A stretch of DNA of 35,343 nt from Planctomycetota bacterium (GTDB taxonomy: Bacteria; Planctomycetota; Planctomycetia; Pirellulales; PLA5). A program made the position numbers and the translations under genes. Position 1 is the stretch's first letter. Every line of letters begins with the position of its first letter. Positions 17,465 through 25,366 of the stretch are shown here, one piece after another. The notes beneath the pieces were generated by a model, which did no database searches, had not been told where the DNA came from, and saw nothing but the letters and a program-made list of their open reading frames with translations. The DNA lies in NCBI GenBank assembly GCA_029259895.1, contig JAJDEG010000134.1, positions 1 to 35,343 of the forward strand, in the 5' to 3' direction.

Positions 17465-18436
17465 TCAATTACCTCCGATTCCGAGCATTTGCCTGGCTTG
17501 CTCGCGTGCGTCTTTCACCGACCCGCCCCCACCGCCTTGGTTCGTCACGATCTCCGCCGTGGTCACCAATCCCGATTGATTTCCGATCGACACCCACAGG
17601 TTCCGATTGTCTTCCAAGTTTTCGCCCGAGGCGACCTTTTCAAAGCGTCCTAGCAAGAGATGGATCGGACCGGTTGGTATTTCGCTCGACTTGTCGTTCT
17701 TGTAGAAACGATCGATGTGCCCGCTGGGCGAGAACATGATGGTGACTCGATCGCTTCCCTGCTCGTTGAACTCGACGCCCGACGCGCCGACGCCGGACTT
17801 CGTCATGTCGACGACGACGTTGCCGCTCAATTGGACTGGCATGCCGATCGCCTTGCGCGGCTTGCGCATGATCTGGAAGGGGACGTTCATCGGCTGATCG
17901 CCGGCAGGCTTGGGCAATTGGCTCTGCAAACGCGACATGGCCGCGAACTGAACCTGCGCCCCGCCGGCCGACGTGATTTCGTAGATCGGGTCCTGGAAGT
18001 TGAAACGGATGAAGTCACCGGCTTCGATCAGCGACGTATTCGCGCCGGTCAGTTGGGCGCTGCCGCCCTCGCTAATCATCGCCCGCGCGTTTTCCGAATC
18101 GCCGGCATAAATCGGCGGCGACTCGGCGAAGTAGAGCGTTCGCGAGGCGGGTGCTTGGGGGTCGCTGTTCTCCGCCCGTTCGATCATCACGCCGAACGAC
18201 CGGCCGGTTTCAACGGCGCGGGCTTTGGCCTGATAGAACATCGTGGTCACGGTGCGGGCCGCTTCGCGCATACGACGCGATTCGATCGCCGGCCGGATCG
18301 CGGTGAGGATCATGCCGGCCAGCAACATCACGATCACCAGCACGACCATGATTTCAATCAACGTGAAACCACGGCGACGCGCGTTATTGTTCGTGATCCG
18401 TCCGCTGACGGATACGCTGCTTCGGTCCACCTTCAT
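17465..18436 (-). CDS. Prepilin-type protein, GspH-like
   Basis: A 323-residue pseudopilin. The leader ends RRRG, followed by FTLIEIMVVLVIVMLLAGMIL with Glu at +5. The next stretch, ESRRMREAARTVTTMFYQAKARAVETG, matches the helix and first loop of GspH/FimT-type minor pseudopilins, where strand-rich C-terminal domains follow. It is about twice the size of usual GspH. The C-terminus is Gly-rich (GGGGGS near 306-311). GGAGGT abuts the first ATG at 18442 with no spacing but lies six bases before the ATG at 18436, so the second is taken as the start. The stop lies two bases before the next gene's GTG, so the two are translationally coupled. Confidence 0.82.
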   Translation of the reverse strand: MKVDRSSVSVSGRITNNNARRRGFTLIEIMVVLVIVMLLAGMILTAIRPAIESRRMREAARTVTTMFYQAKARAVETGRSFGVMIERAENSDPQAPASRTLYFAESPPIYAGDSENARAMISEGGSAQLTGANTSLIEAGDFIRFNFQDPIYEITSAGGAQVQFAAMSRLQSQLPKPAGDQPMNVPFQIMRKPRKAIGMPVQLSGNVVVDMTKSGVGASGVEFNEQGSDRVTIMFSPSGHIDRFYKNDKSSEIPTGPIHLLLGRFEKVASGENLEDNRNLWVSIGNQSGLVTTAEIVTNQGGGGGSVKDAREQARQMLGIGGN

Positions 18437-18456
18437 CGTCATACCTCCGAGCGGAA

Positions 18457-18490
18457 GCCCCTAATGCCTGCCCCCTAATCCCTGCCCACT
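18457..18490. repeat. C-rich degenerate run (CCCCTAATGCCTGCCC type)
   Basis: Units of CCCCTAATGCCTG, CCCCCTAATCCCTG and CCCACTG fill the spacer between two pseudopilin genes. On the transcribed strand this reads as G-rich GGGATTAGGGGG, which could form a structure ahead of the ribosome binding site. It resembles the run before purQ at 2178-2221. Confidence 0.6.
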
Positions 18491-18493
18491 GCT

Positions 18494-19462
18494 CTACAAC
18501 GCCATGTGGTTGTGGATGTTGTCGTGGGAGTTGTCTTTGCCGTCCTGCGAGTATCCGTAGCCGTCTTCGTCGCGCGGCTGGCCCATCTGCATGCTGGAGA
18601 ACGGCTCGTTCCTGTTTCCCGAGTCGCCGCCCTTACCGCCGTGGTAGATGTCCCATTTCTTGTCGCGTCCGGCCGAGTAGATCAGCGGAAACAGGGCGAA
18701 AGCCTTATCGTCGGTCATCAGCGGATCGAAGGGATCGTGATATTCCTTTTTGCGCGCATTGGCTCGCGCCTCGGCGGGCTGGAAATCCGACTCGAAGCCG
18801 GGCGCCCAACGCAAGAACATGATCGGATTGCCCCAGCCGTCGTGGAATTCAAACAGTCCGTCGCCGTCGATGTCGCCGATCTCGCTGTCCTTGATCGAGT
18901 CGCGAATGCTCTCTTCCTCGCCCATTCGCGTGGTGAGGATCATGTACAGGCATTCGGCACCGCCGACGTCGTTGAAGTTGGCGCTTTGCGTGGCCGGTTT
19001 TCCGTCTTTGCCGCGGGCTTCGGCGAGCCGCCGCTGGTAGGCGCGGTTGGCGGCCGGACGGACGATTCCGGTCTGGGGCTGCTCCTGGACGTCGCTCCAT
19101 TTCTGCGGCAGTTCCATTCGCATCAATTCGCGGAGCGCTTGGAGCCGACGCCTTGCCGCGTCGATGGGCGACGTATTCGCCGTCGGGCCTTGGCCTTCCT
19201 GCCAGACGATCCGACGCGTTTCGTAGGTCATCCAACGGGCGAGCAGCGCTTCGTTGAGCCGCTGGACCGTGGTCCGCGTCTTGCGCTCGAGCGCGTTGTT
19301 CCGCGCGCCGGCAAGGGCGAACAGCATCATGCCGGCCAGCAGTGCAATGATCGTGACGACGATCAGCAACTCGACCAACGTAAAGCCCGAGTCGCGACGC
19401 TTTTGGCGGCGCAAGAGCCCTCTTGCCGCCCAGCGCGGCGGGATCGGCATAGCCACGTTCAT
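18494..19462 (-). CDS. Prepilin-type N-terminal cleavage/methylation domain protein
   Basis: A 322-residue pseudopilin. The leader ends RRDSG, followed by FTLVELLIVVTIIALLAGMML with Glu at +5. Then comes RKTRTTVQRLNEALLARWMTYE, a pilin-like continuing helix. DIDGDGLFEFHDGWGNP near 225-241 contains an Asp-rich calcium-loop-like segment next to the D.WG.P motif that major pseudopilins (GspG) carry near their calcium site. The C-terminus is Asp/Gly/His-rich. The start at 19462 is supported by GAGGAG eight bases upstream; the earlier open frame to 19585 runs through an intergenic repeat. The product is large for a major pseudopilin (about 140 is usual). Its precise role is unclear. Confidence 0.82.
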   Translation of the reverse strand: MNVAMPIPPRWAARGLLRRQKRRDSGFTLVELLIVVTIIALLAGMMLFALAGARNNALERKTRTTVQRLNEALLARWMTYETRRIVWQEGQGPTANTSPIDAARRRLQALRELMRMELPQKWSDVQEQPQTGIVRPAANRAYQRRLAEARGKDGKPATQSANFNDVGGAECLYMILTTRMGEEESIRDSIKDSEIGDIDGDGLFEFHDGWGNPIMFLRWAPGFESDFQPAEARANARKKEYHDPFDPLMTDDKAFALFPLIYSAGRDKKWDIYHGGKGGDSGNRNEPFSSMQMGQPRDEDGYGYSQDGKDNSHDNIHNHMAL

Positions 19463-19530
19463 GGTCGATGCTCCTCTTCGATAACGGCGTTGCCCCTCGT
19501 TTTCCGCCGCCGAAAACGGCGCGAACCTAA

Positions 19531-19592
19531 GTAGCATGGGCTGTGCCCAATGCGGTCGCGCTTCGTTCCGGCGGGCATAGCCCACCCCACAT
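19531..19592. repeat. Dispersed intergenic element, GGGCTGTGCCCA...GGGCATAGCCCACCCCAC type
   Basis: An imperfect inverted repeat, with GCATGGGCTGTGCCC at the left and GGGCATAGCCCACCCCAC at the right, lying between two pseudopilin genes. The arms resemble those of the elements at 31847-31925 and 35281-35343. It could form a stem in the operon transcript. Confidence 0.5.
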
Positions 19593-19595
19593 CAG

Positions 19596-20444
19596 TTACT
19601 CGCGGATATCTCCGATCTTCATCGTCGAGAAGGCGACGATATTGTCTTCGTCGGCCTTCGAGATGTACTCCGCACCGCCGGCGGCCGCCGCGCTGTCGAG
19701 CATGAGCGTGCCGCCGGTGCCGAGCAGCTTGTCGAGGCCGGCGGAAATGATTTGGCACGTTTCGGGGGCGGCGTATTCGCGATTGTTGCCGCCACCTCCG
19801 CCGCCTTGCTTGCTCTGCGACTGACCGCGGTCGTACGGTTTGAACGTGGCTTCGCGAAAGCGGTACGTGGCGTCGGCATACGTTTCGTAATAAAAGTACA
19901 AGTAGGGTGGATCGACGTCCGGTTCGTAGTCCGGCGCGTAGAACTTGCCGTTGCGGACCCGCCCGGCTGGGAATTCAAAAAACTTGAAGAAGTCTTCGCT
20001 TTGCGTGTTACTGCCGCCGAGGCCGCCGGATTCTTTCTTGAATGGCCGCTTCGGATCGGTGCTGACTTCGCTAAGCCAGTAGACAATCGCCCGGGCAGGG
20101 CCGGATTCGGTGTTCATCACGTCGCCTTCGGGCATTTCGCCAGCACGTGCCCTCGGAAACGCCTTCTGCACGAACCGCTGCATCTTCTGGTTGCCGCCGT
20201 TGCCGTCCGGGGGCAGCACCGTGAACTTCTCCCTGAACGACTCGAACGCGCCGTACACCTTGCTGACTTCTTGGTAGATGGCGGCTTCCTTGGCCCGGCG
20301 CAGGGCGGCGAACACGGCCATCGTGATCAACGACGCAAGGATGCCGATGATGACGATCACCACCAGTAGCTCGACCAGCGTAAAACCGCCGCGGCGGCTC
20401 GTACAGCGCGTCATTCCGATTGTACTCATTCCATTCCGCACCAT
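19596..20444 (-). CDS. Prepilin-type protein, GspG-like
   Basis: A 282-residue pseudopilin. The leader ends RRGG, followed by FTLVELLVVIVIIGILASLITMAVF with Glu at +5, the closest match in this cluster to GspG/major pilins. The helix continues with RRAKEAAIYQEVSKVYGAFESFREKF. The periplasmic part is longer than in GspG and ends with an EYAAPETCQIISAGLDKLLG segment like the final PxIxSAGxDG region of pseudopilins, so an annotation as major pseudopilin is reasonable. Gly-rich and Gln-rich patches lie near 205-220. Several ATG codons are possible. The one at 20444 is chosen for the AAAGGA 11 bases upstream, but ATG codons 5 or 10 residues later cannot be excluded. Confidence 0.82.
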   Translation of the reverse strand: MVRNGMSTIGMTRCTSRRGGFTLVELLVVIVIIGILASLITMAVFAALRRAKEAAIYQEVSKVYGAFESFREKFTVLPPDGNGGNQKMQRFVQKAFPRARAGEMPEGDVMNTESGPARAIVYWLSEVSTDPKRPFKKESGGLGGSNTQSEDFFKFFEFPAGRVRNGKFYAPDYEPDVDPPYLYFYYETYADATYRFREATFKPYDRGQSQSKQGGGGGGNNREYAAPETCQIISAGLDKLLGTGGTLMLDSAAAAGGAEYISKADEDNIVAFSTMKIGDIRE

Positions 20445-20571
20445 CTTGCACCAATCCTTTCTCGCTACGCCGCCGGTTGGCGACGTGCTCCGTAATATGC
20501 CCCGTTTCACCCCTTAAACCCTACCCGCGGCCATTCGGCCCAGGCATTCGTTACCCACTATTTGTTTTCGA

Positions 20572-21909
20572 CTAGCCACTACTCGACAGTTTCTGAATCA
20601 AGCCGACGAGCGGCATGAACAACGCGATGACGATAAAGCCGACGGCGCCACCGAGCAGGATAATGAGCAACGGCTCCATCAGCTTGGTCAAACTTTCGGT
20701 GAGCACCTTGACTTCTTCGTCAAAGTTGTCGGCCACTTTGTAGAGCATCGTATCGAGCTCGCCGGTTTCCTCGCCGACGTCGACCATGTTCACGACCAGG
20801 TCGTCGATCACCCGTTTGTTGGCCCGCATCAAGTACAGGACGACGCCGACGACGGGAATGAAGATGAAGAAGAACAGCGCCGCGAACGGCGAGAACTGCG
20901 TCTTCGAGTTCTGCTTCATCGGTTTGGCGATCGGTTCGCCCTCGCGAATCGCCTCGCTGACTTTCTGGTAGATATTCTCGAATACGGCGTTGCCGGTCGT
21001 CTCGCGGGTGATGTTGAGTGCTTCGAGAATCGGCACGCCGGACGACACCAACGTGCCGAGCGTTCGCGTGCTGCGGGCCAGCGCGTTCTTTTCGACCAAC
21101 TGTCCGAAAATCGGCACCTTGAGCATGAACAAGTCCCAGCCCAATCTGCCGGCCGGGAATTTGCGCATCAGTTTTATGAACAGCCACAGTGAGATGGGCA
21201 CCAGCGGGATCAAATACCAGTAAGTCACCACGCCCTCGGAAAAGTCCATGAGCATCTGCGTGACGGCCGGCATCTCGGCGTCGAACTCGGCGAAGATCTC
21301 TTGGAACTTCGGCACGATGAAAATCATGATGAACGTCAGGATCGCCGCGGCGAACAAGACGACGAACACCGGATAGAGCAGCGCGCCCTTGACCTGCCTC
21401 GCCAGAGCCAGCGACCGCTCTTGGAACTCGGCCAAGCGGCGCAAGATGACTTCCAACGCACCGCCGGCCTCGCCGGCTTTGATCATATTCACGTAGAGCC
21501 GGTCGAACACCTTGGGCGATTTGTTCATCGCCTCGGAGAGCGTGGAACCGCCTTCGATCTCGTCACAGGTGTCGATCAGCGCGTTCTTCATGCGGCCCGG
21601 CTTGCACTGGCCCTCGAGAATCTTGAGGCTTCGCAAGATCGGCAGGCCGGCATCTTGGAGAATTGAAAGCTGCCGCGTGAAGGCTGTGAGCACCTTTTGC
21701 GGAACGCCGCCGATGACGAAGGTCTTGCCCTTCTTATTGCCGGCGGCTCCGGCTGCCTTCTTGGCCTTGCCTTTCTTGACGCCGATCTTGGTGACGTAAT
21801 ACCCCATCTGCTTGATGGTGGCGGTCGCCTCGGCTTCGGTGGGCGCTTCGATGACGTCCTTGATCTCCTGCCCCGCGGCGTCCATCGCTTCGAATTGAAA
21901 GGTCGGCAT
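20572..21909 (-). CDS. gspF: Type II secretion/type IV pilus inner-membrane platform protein GspF/PilC
   Basis: The platform protein that couples the cytoplasmic ATPase to pseudopilus assembly, 445 residues. Two GspF repeats are seen: the first with FTRQLSILQDAGLPILRSL at about 77-95, the second with STRTLGTLVSSGVPILEALN at about 280-299. Membrane segments lie at about 176-199, 231-247 and 413-436. In the second repeat, the usual short link before VVNMVDVGEETGELD is replaced by about 25 extra residues (338-362) rich in Phe/Leu/Val that look like a fourth hydrophobic segment. A charged Lys/Ala-rich linker (45-62) follows the N-terminal domain. GGGGAT is placed before the ATG. It is downstream of the three ATPases and upstream of the pseudopilins, the usual gene order. 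Confidence 0.94.
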   Translation of the reverse strand: MPTFQFEAMDAAGQEIKDVIEAPTEAEATATIKQMGYYVTKIGVKKGKAKKAAGAAGNKKGKTFVIGGVPQKVLTAFTRQLSILQDAGLPILRSLKILEGQCKPGRMKNALIDTCDEIEGGSTLSEAMNKSPKVFDRLYVNMIKAGEAGGALEVILRRLAEFQERSLALARQVKGALLYPVFVVLFAAAILTFIMIFIVPKFQEIFAEFDAEMPAVTQMLMDFSEGVVTYWYLIPLVPISLWLFIKLMRKFPAGRLGWDLFMLKVPIFGQLVEKNALARSTRTLGTLVSSGVPILEALNITRETTGNAVFENIYQKVSEAIREGEPIAKPMKQNSKTQFSPFAALFFFIFIPVVGVVLYLMRANKRVIDDLVVNMVDVGEETGELDTMLYKVADNFDEEVKVLTESLTKLMEPLLIILLGGAVGFIVIALFMPLVGLIQKLSSSG

Positions 21910-22131
21910 GGCGATCCCCTTACCTCGACTCGGATTTGCCCCGTGTCGCTCTGTTCTCGTTCGACTTCGTTATCGCGATTGGTATCGTGGACGGGTCAGC
22001 GCTGAATTCGGACATCCGGCACCCGCGATGGAGAGACGGGAGCGAGTCATTTCCAGCGTCATATCTCTAGTCCCTACCACCTTTTCACTTTACACGCTTG
22101 CCGACTCCTTTGCGACCACCCCCCAGGGTAG

Positions 22132-23847
22132 CTACGCTTCGAGAATCGTCTCGCGAATCACTTCGTCCATCGACGTCACGCCTTCAAACATGGCCTTGAT
22201 TCCGGCATCGCGGAGCGAGACCATGCCGTAGCCCTTGGCAACGTCGCGCAGTTCGTCGCGCGAGGCGTTTCGCATGATCATGTCGCGGATGTCGTCGGTC
22301 ACGATCATTAACTCGAATAGTCCGAACCGCCCCTTGTAGCCGGTATTGTTGCACTTGTCGCAGCCGGTGCCGCGAAAGACGCTCTTGCCTTCGACGTCCT
22401 TTTCGTTCACGCCGAGATCGAACAATTGCTCGCTGGTCGGTTTGGTCTCTTCCTTGCAATTCTTGCAAATCCTGCGGACGAGCCGTTGGGCGAGAATCGC
22501 TTCGACCGTGGCCGTAATCAAGAACGGCGGCACGCCCATATCGCGCAATCGCGTTACCGTGCTGGGCGCGTCGTTGGTGTGCAGCGTGCTAAACACCAAG
22601 TGGCCGGTGAGCGACGCTTGCACGGCAATCTCGGCCGTTTCGGTGTCGCGAATCTCGCCGACGAGGATGCGGTCCGGATCTTGTCGCAAGATCGCCCGCA
22701 GGCAAGAGGCGAACGTCACGCCGATCCCGGCGTCGATCGGGCATTGGACGATGCCGTCGATGTCGTATTCCACCGGGTCTTCGGTGGTGATCAGCTTGTC
22801 TTCGATCGTGTTGAGAGCGGACAGCGCGGAATAGAGCGTCGTCGTCTTGCCGGAACCGGTCGGACCGGTGACGAGGATGATGCCGTTGGGCTTATCGATG
22901 ACGCTGCGGAACATTTTCAGCGTGGGGGCGTCCATGCCGACCGAATCGAGGCTGAGCGCCGTGACCGATCGGTCAAGTACTCGCAGCACGCAGCTTTCGC
23001 CGAACATGGTGGGGAGCACGCTGACGCGCAAGTCGACGGGATGGCCGCCGACGTTGAGCTCGATGCGGCCGTCTTGCGGCATGCGGCGTTCGGCAATGTC
23101 GAGGTTCGCCATGACCTTGATGCGCGTGGTGATGGCGAACGAGAGGTGCTTGGGCGGCGGCACGATTTCGTACAACACGCCGTCGGCCTTGATGCGAATG
23201 CGGAACTCGTCCTCGAACGGCTCGAAGTGAATGTCGCTGGCGTGGTCCTTGATCGCCAGCAGCAGCACCATGTTGAGCAGCTTGCGAACCGGCGCGCTGT
23301 CCGCCAATGCTTCGACGCTGGTCAAGTCGGTCGCGCCGCCGGCCTCGGCGACGGCCTTCTTGAGGTCGGCGTCGGATTCCATCTCGCGGACGATCTTTTC
23401 GACGCTGTCGGCTTCGTCGTTGTAGTACTTCTCGATGGCGGCAAGCACGTCGCGTTCGCTGGCCACGACGCCGCGGATGTTGTAGCCCAGCAGCGTGCGC
23501 AGTTCGTCGCGAACGGCCAGGTTCTGCGGGTCGGCCATCGCGATGGTGAGCGTCTCATCGTCGAACTTCAACGGCACGATGCGATACATCTGGGCCATCT
23601 GCGGCGTGATCGTGTCGAGCACTTTTTGCGGCAACTGCACGCCTTGCAGACCGATGGTCGGCATGTTCATTTGCACGCCGAGCGCCTCGACCAGTTGCTC
23701 CTCGGTGAGCAAGTTCATGTCGAGGGCGATCTTGCCCATCAGCTCGTCTTTACGGTTGCGCTTTTGCTCTTCGAGCACGGCCTTGGCCTGCTCGGGCTTG
23801 AGCGCTTTCAGCTCGACCAACACCTGTGCCAAACGTTTCATTGCCAT
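22132..23847 (-). CDS. GspE/PilB family assembly ATPase, copy nearest gspF
   Basis: A hexameric cytoplasmic motor ATPase of 571 residues that powers (pseudo)pilus extension. An N-terminal MshEN/GspE_N-like domain (about 1-150) is followed by the core: DIHFEP at 205-210, Walker A GPTGSGKT at 328-335, Asp box TTEDPVEY at 354-361, Walker B ILVGE at 394-398 and the His box TGHLVFSTLHTNDA. Two CxxC pairs (Cys461/464 and Cys496/499) form the zinc-binding C-domain typical of GspE and PilB. Two ATG codons two residues apart could start it; neither has a strong ribosome binding site. It is the paralogue of the first gene of the cluster. This copy, next to gspF, is probably the one working with this platform protein. 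Confidence 0.93.
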   Translation of the reverse strand: MAMKRLAQVLVELKALKPEQAKAVLEEQKRNRKDELMGKIALDMNLLTEEQLVEALGVQMNMPTIGLQGVQLPQKVLDTITPQMAQMYRIVPLKFDDETLTIAMADPQNLAVRDELRTLLGYNIRGVVASERDVLAAIEKYYNDEADSVEKIVREMESDADLKKAVAEAGGATDLTSVEALADSAPVRKLLNMVLLLAIKDHASDIHFEPFEDEFRIRIKADGVLYEIVPPPKHLSFAITTRIKVMANLDIAERRMPQDGRIELNVGGHPVDLRVSVLPTMFGESCVLRVLDRSVTALSLDSVGMDAPTLKMFRSVIDKPNGIILVTGPTGSGKTTTLYSALSALNTIEDKLITTEDPVEYDIDGIVQCPIDAGIGVTFASCLRAILRQDPDRILVGEIRDTETAEIAVQASLTGHLVFSTLHTNDAPSTVTRLRDMGVPPFLITATVEAILAQRLVRRICKNCKEETKPTSEQLFDLGVNEKDVEGKSVFRGTGCDKCNNTGYKGRFGLFELMIVTDDIRDMIMRNASRDELRDVAKGYGMVSLRDAGIKAMFEGVTSMDEVIRETILEA

Positions 23848-24085
23848 GTTGCTAACCGCCGGTTATCGCGCTATTCACAATGCTCAGTCGTCAGTTTCCG
23901 ATCGAATTCGACTTCTCAATTCCCGATGCCTGAAGTTCTGCGGTTCCATCGGCGAAAGGATTCGCCTCCTACAGTCTCGTTTCGCACCACTTCCTCTCGT
24001 ATCGCCTCCGAAAGGTCGTTAAGCATCGGGTAACGGTCGTTCAACCTCATGCTCTGCCTGAAACTTGATACTTGAAGTTTCTCCA

Positions 24086-25195
24086 CTATCCTTCTTTTCC
24101 CGCCTCGGACGGTTTGTCGAATACGCCTCGCTTGGCGTTCGCCATGCGTCGCGCCATGTCGTCCGGCAAGTTTGCCTTGGCGAGCGCGTCTTCGGCCGTG
24201 ACTTGTTCGGTGTGCCACAGGTTGAAGAGTGAATCGTCGAGTAGAACCATGCCCTTCTTGGCGCCGGTTTGGATTTGCGAGTTGATGCGAAACGTCTTAG
24301 CTTCGCGAATCAGGTTTTGCGTAGCCGAGTCGCAGACGAGCATTTCAAACGCCGCCACGCGGCCGCCGCCGATCTTGGGCAACAACGCCTGCGACAGGAT
24401 GCCGACGATCGCGGTCGACAACTGGGCGCGGATTTGCTCCTGCTGCTGCGTCGGGAAGACGTCGATGATGCGGTTGACCGTTCCCTGGGCGCCGGTGGTG
24501 TGGAGCGTGCCGAACACGAGGTGGCCGGTTTCGGCGGCAGAGATGGCCGCTTCGATCGTTGCCAGGTCGCGCATTTCGCCGACGAGGATGACGTCCGGGT
24601 CTTGCCGCAGCGCGCGGCGTAGGGCCTCGGCAAAGCTCGGCACGTCGACGCCGACCTCGCGTTGGTTGACCGTCGACTTCTTGTGCGGGTGGTAATATTC
24701 GATCGGGTCTTCGACGGTGATGATGTGGTGGTCTTGGGTCTCGTTGATGAAGTTGATCATCGAGGCCAGCGTGGTCGTCTTACCGCAACCGGTCGGACCG
24801 GTGACGAGGAACAGACCGCGGGGCCGCATGACGAGCTGCCTGCAAACCGGCGGCAGCTTGAGATCCTCCATCGTGAGGAGCTTGTTCGGGATCTGCCGCA
24901 GCACCATCCCGACGTGCCCCTTCTGCTTGAAGATGGAGACGCGGAAGCGGCACATATCGGCAAATGCAAAGCCGAAGTCGGCACCGCCGTGTTCTTGCAG
25001 TTCTTGCTGCGCCCGCTCGGGGCTGATGCTCTTCATGAGGGCCATGGTGTCGTCGGGCTCGAGCACCTTGGTGTCGAGCTTACGCATCCGGCCGCTTAAG
25101 CGCAAGACGGGGGGCTGACCGACGGTGAGATGCAAATCGCTAGCGTTTTGCTTCACTACCGCGTTCAGCAATTTCTCGATAAGTATCTGTTCCAT
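24086..25195 (-). CDS. pilT: PilT family retraction ATPase
   Basis: A 369-residue secretion ATPase of the PilT subgroup, which drives pilus retraction and twitching in type IV pilus systems. Seen are the SDLHLTVGQPPVLRLSG N-domain start, Walker A GPTGCGKT at 133-140 (Cys in the place often held by Ser), VEDPIEY at 161-167, Walker B ILVGE at 203-207, and TGHLVFGTLHTTGA. The C-terminal PilT signature AIRNLIRE appears as ATQNLIRE at 291-298. There are no cysteine pairs, unlike the two flanking GspE/PilB proteins. No Shine-Dalgarno sequence precedes the ATG. Its position between the two assembly ATPases suggests a machine with both extension and retraction, more like a type IV pilus than a classical type II secretion system, which lacks PilT. 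Confidence 0.94.
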   Translation of the reverse strand: MEQILIEKLLNAVVKQNASDLHLTVGQPPVLRLSGRMRKLDTKVLEPDDTMALMKSISPERAQQELQEHGGADFGFAFADMCRFRVSIFKQKGHVGMVLRQIPNKLLTMEDLKLPPVCRQLVMRPRGLFLVTGPTGCGKTTTLASMINFINETQDHHIITVEDPIEYYHPHKKSTVNQREVGVDVPSFAEALRRALRQDPDVILVGEMRDLATIEAAISAAETGHLVFGTLHTTGAQGTVNRIIDVFPTQQQEQIRAQLSTAIVGILSQALLPKIGGGRVAAFEMLVCDSATQNLIREAKTFRINSQIQTGAKKGMVLLDDSLFNLWHTEQVTAEDALAKANLPDDMARRMANAKRGVFDKPSEAGKEG

Positions 25196-25366
25196 ACCGA
25201 AACGATGTGAAAATTGCCCAGGCCGAAGCCCGCTTGATTATTATTCGCCATCGGCCGATGGGAAACCAAGTCCAAAACCGGCGCGAAATGGCGAAATGCC
25301 GTTATTGTTCCAAAATCTGCGGCCGCAGCCGCGAGTCCCAAGTCTCAGATGTCAGTCTCCGATGTC

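Noticed and set aside
22426-24033. Plus-strand open frame of 535 codons opposite the GspE/PilB ATPase
   Set aside because: Antisense shadow of a gene with complete Walker A, Walker B and zinc motifs.
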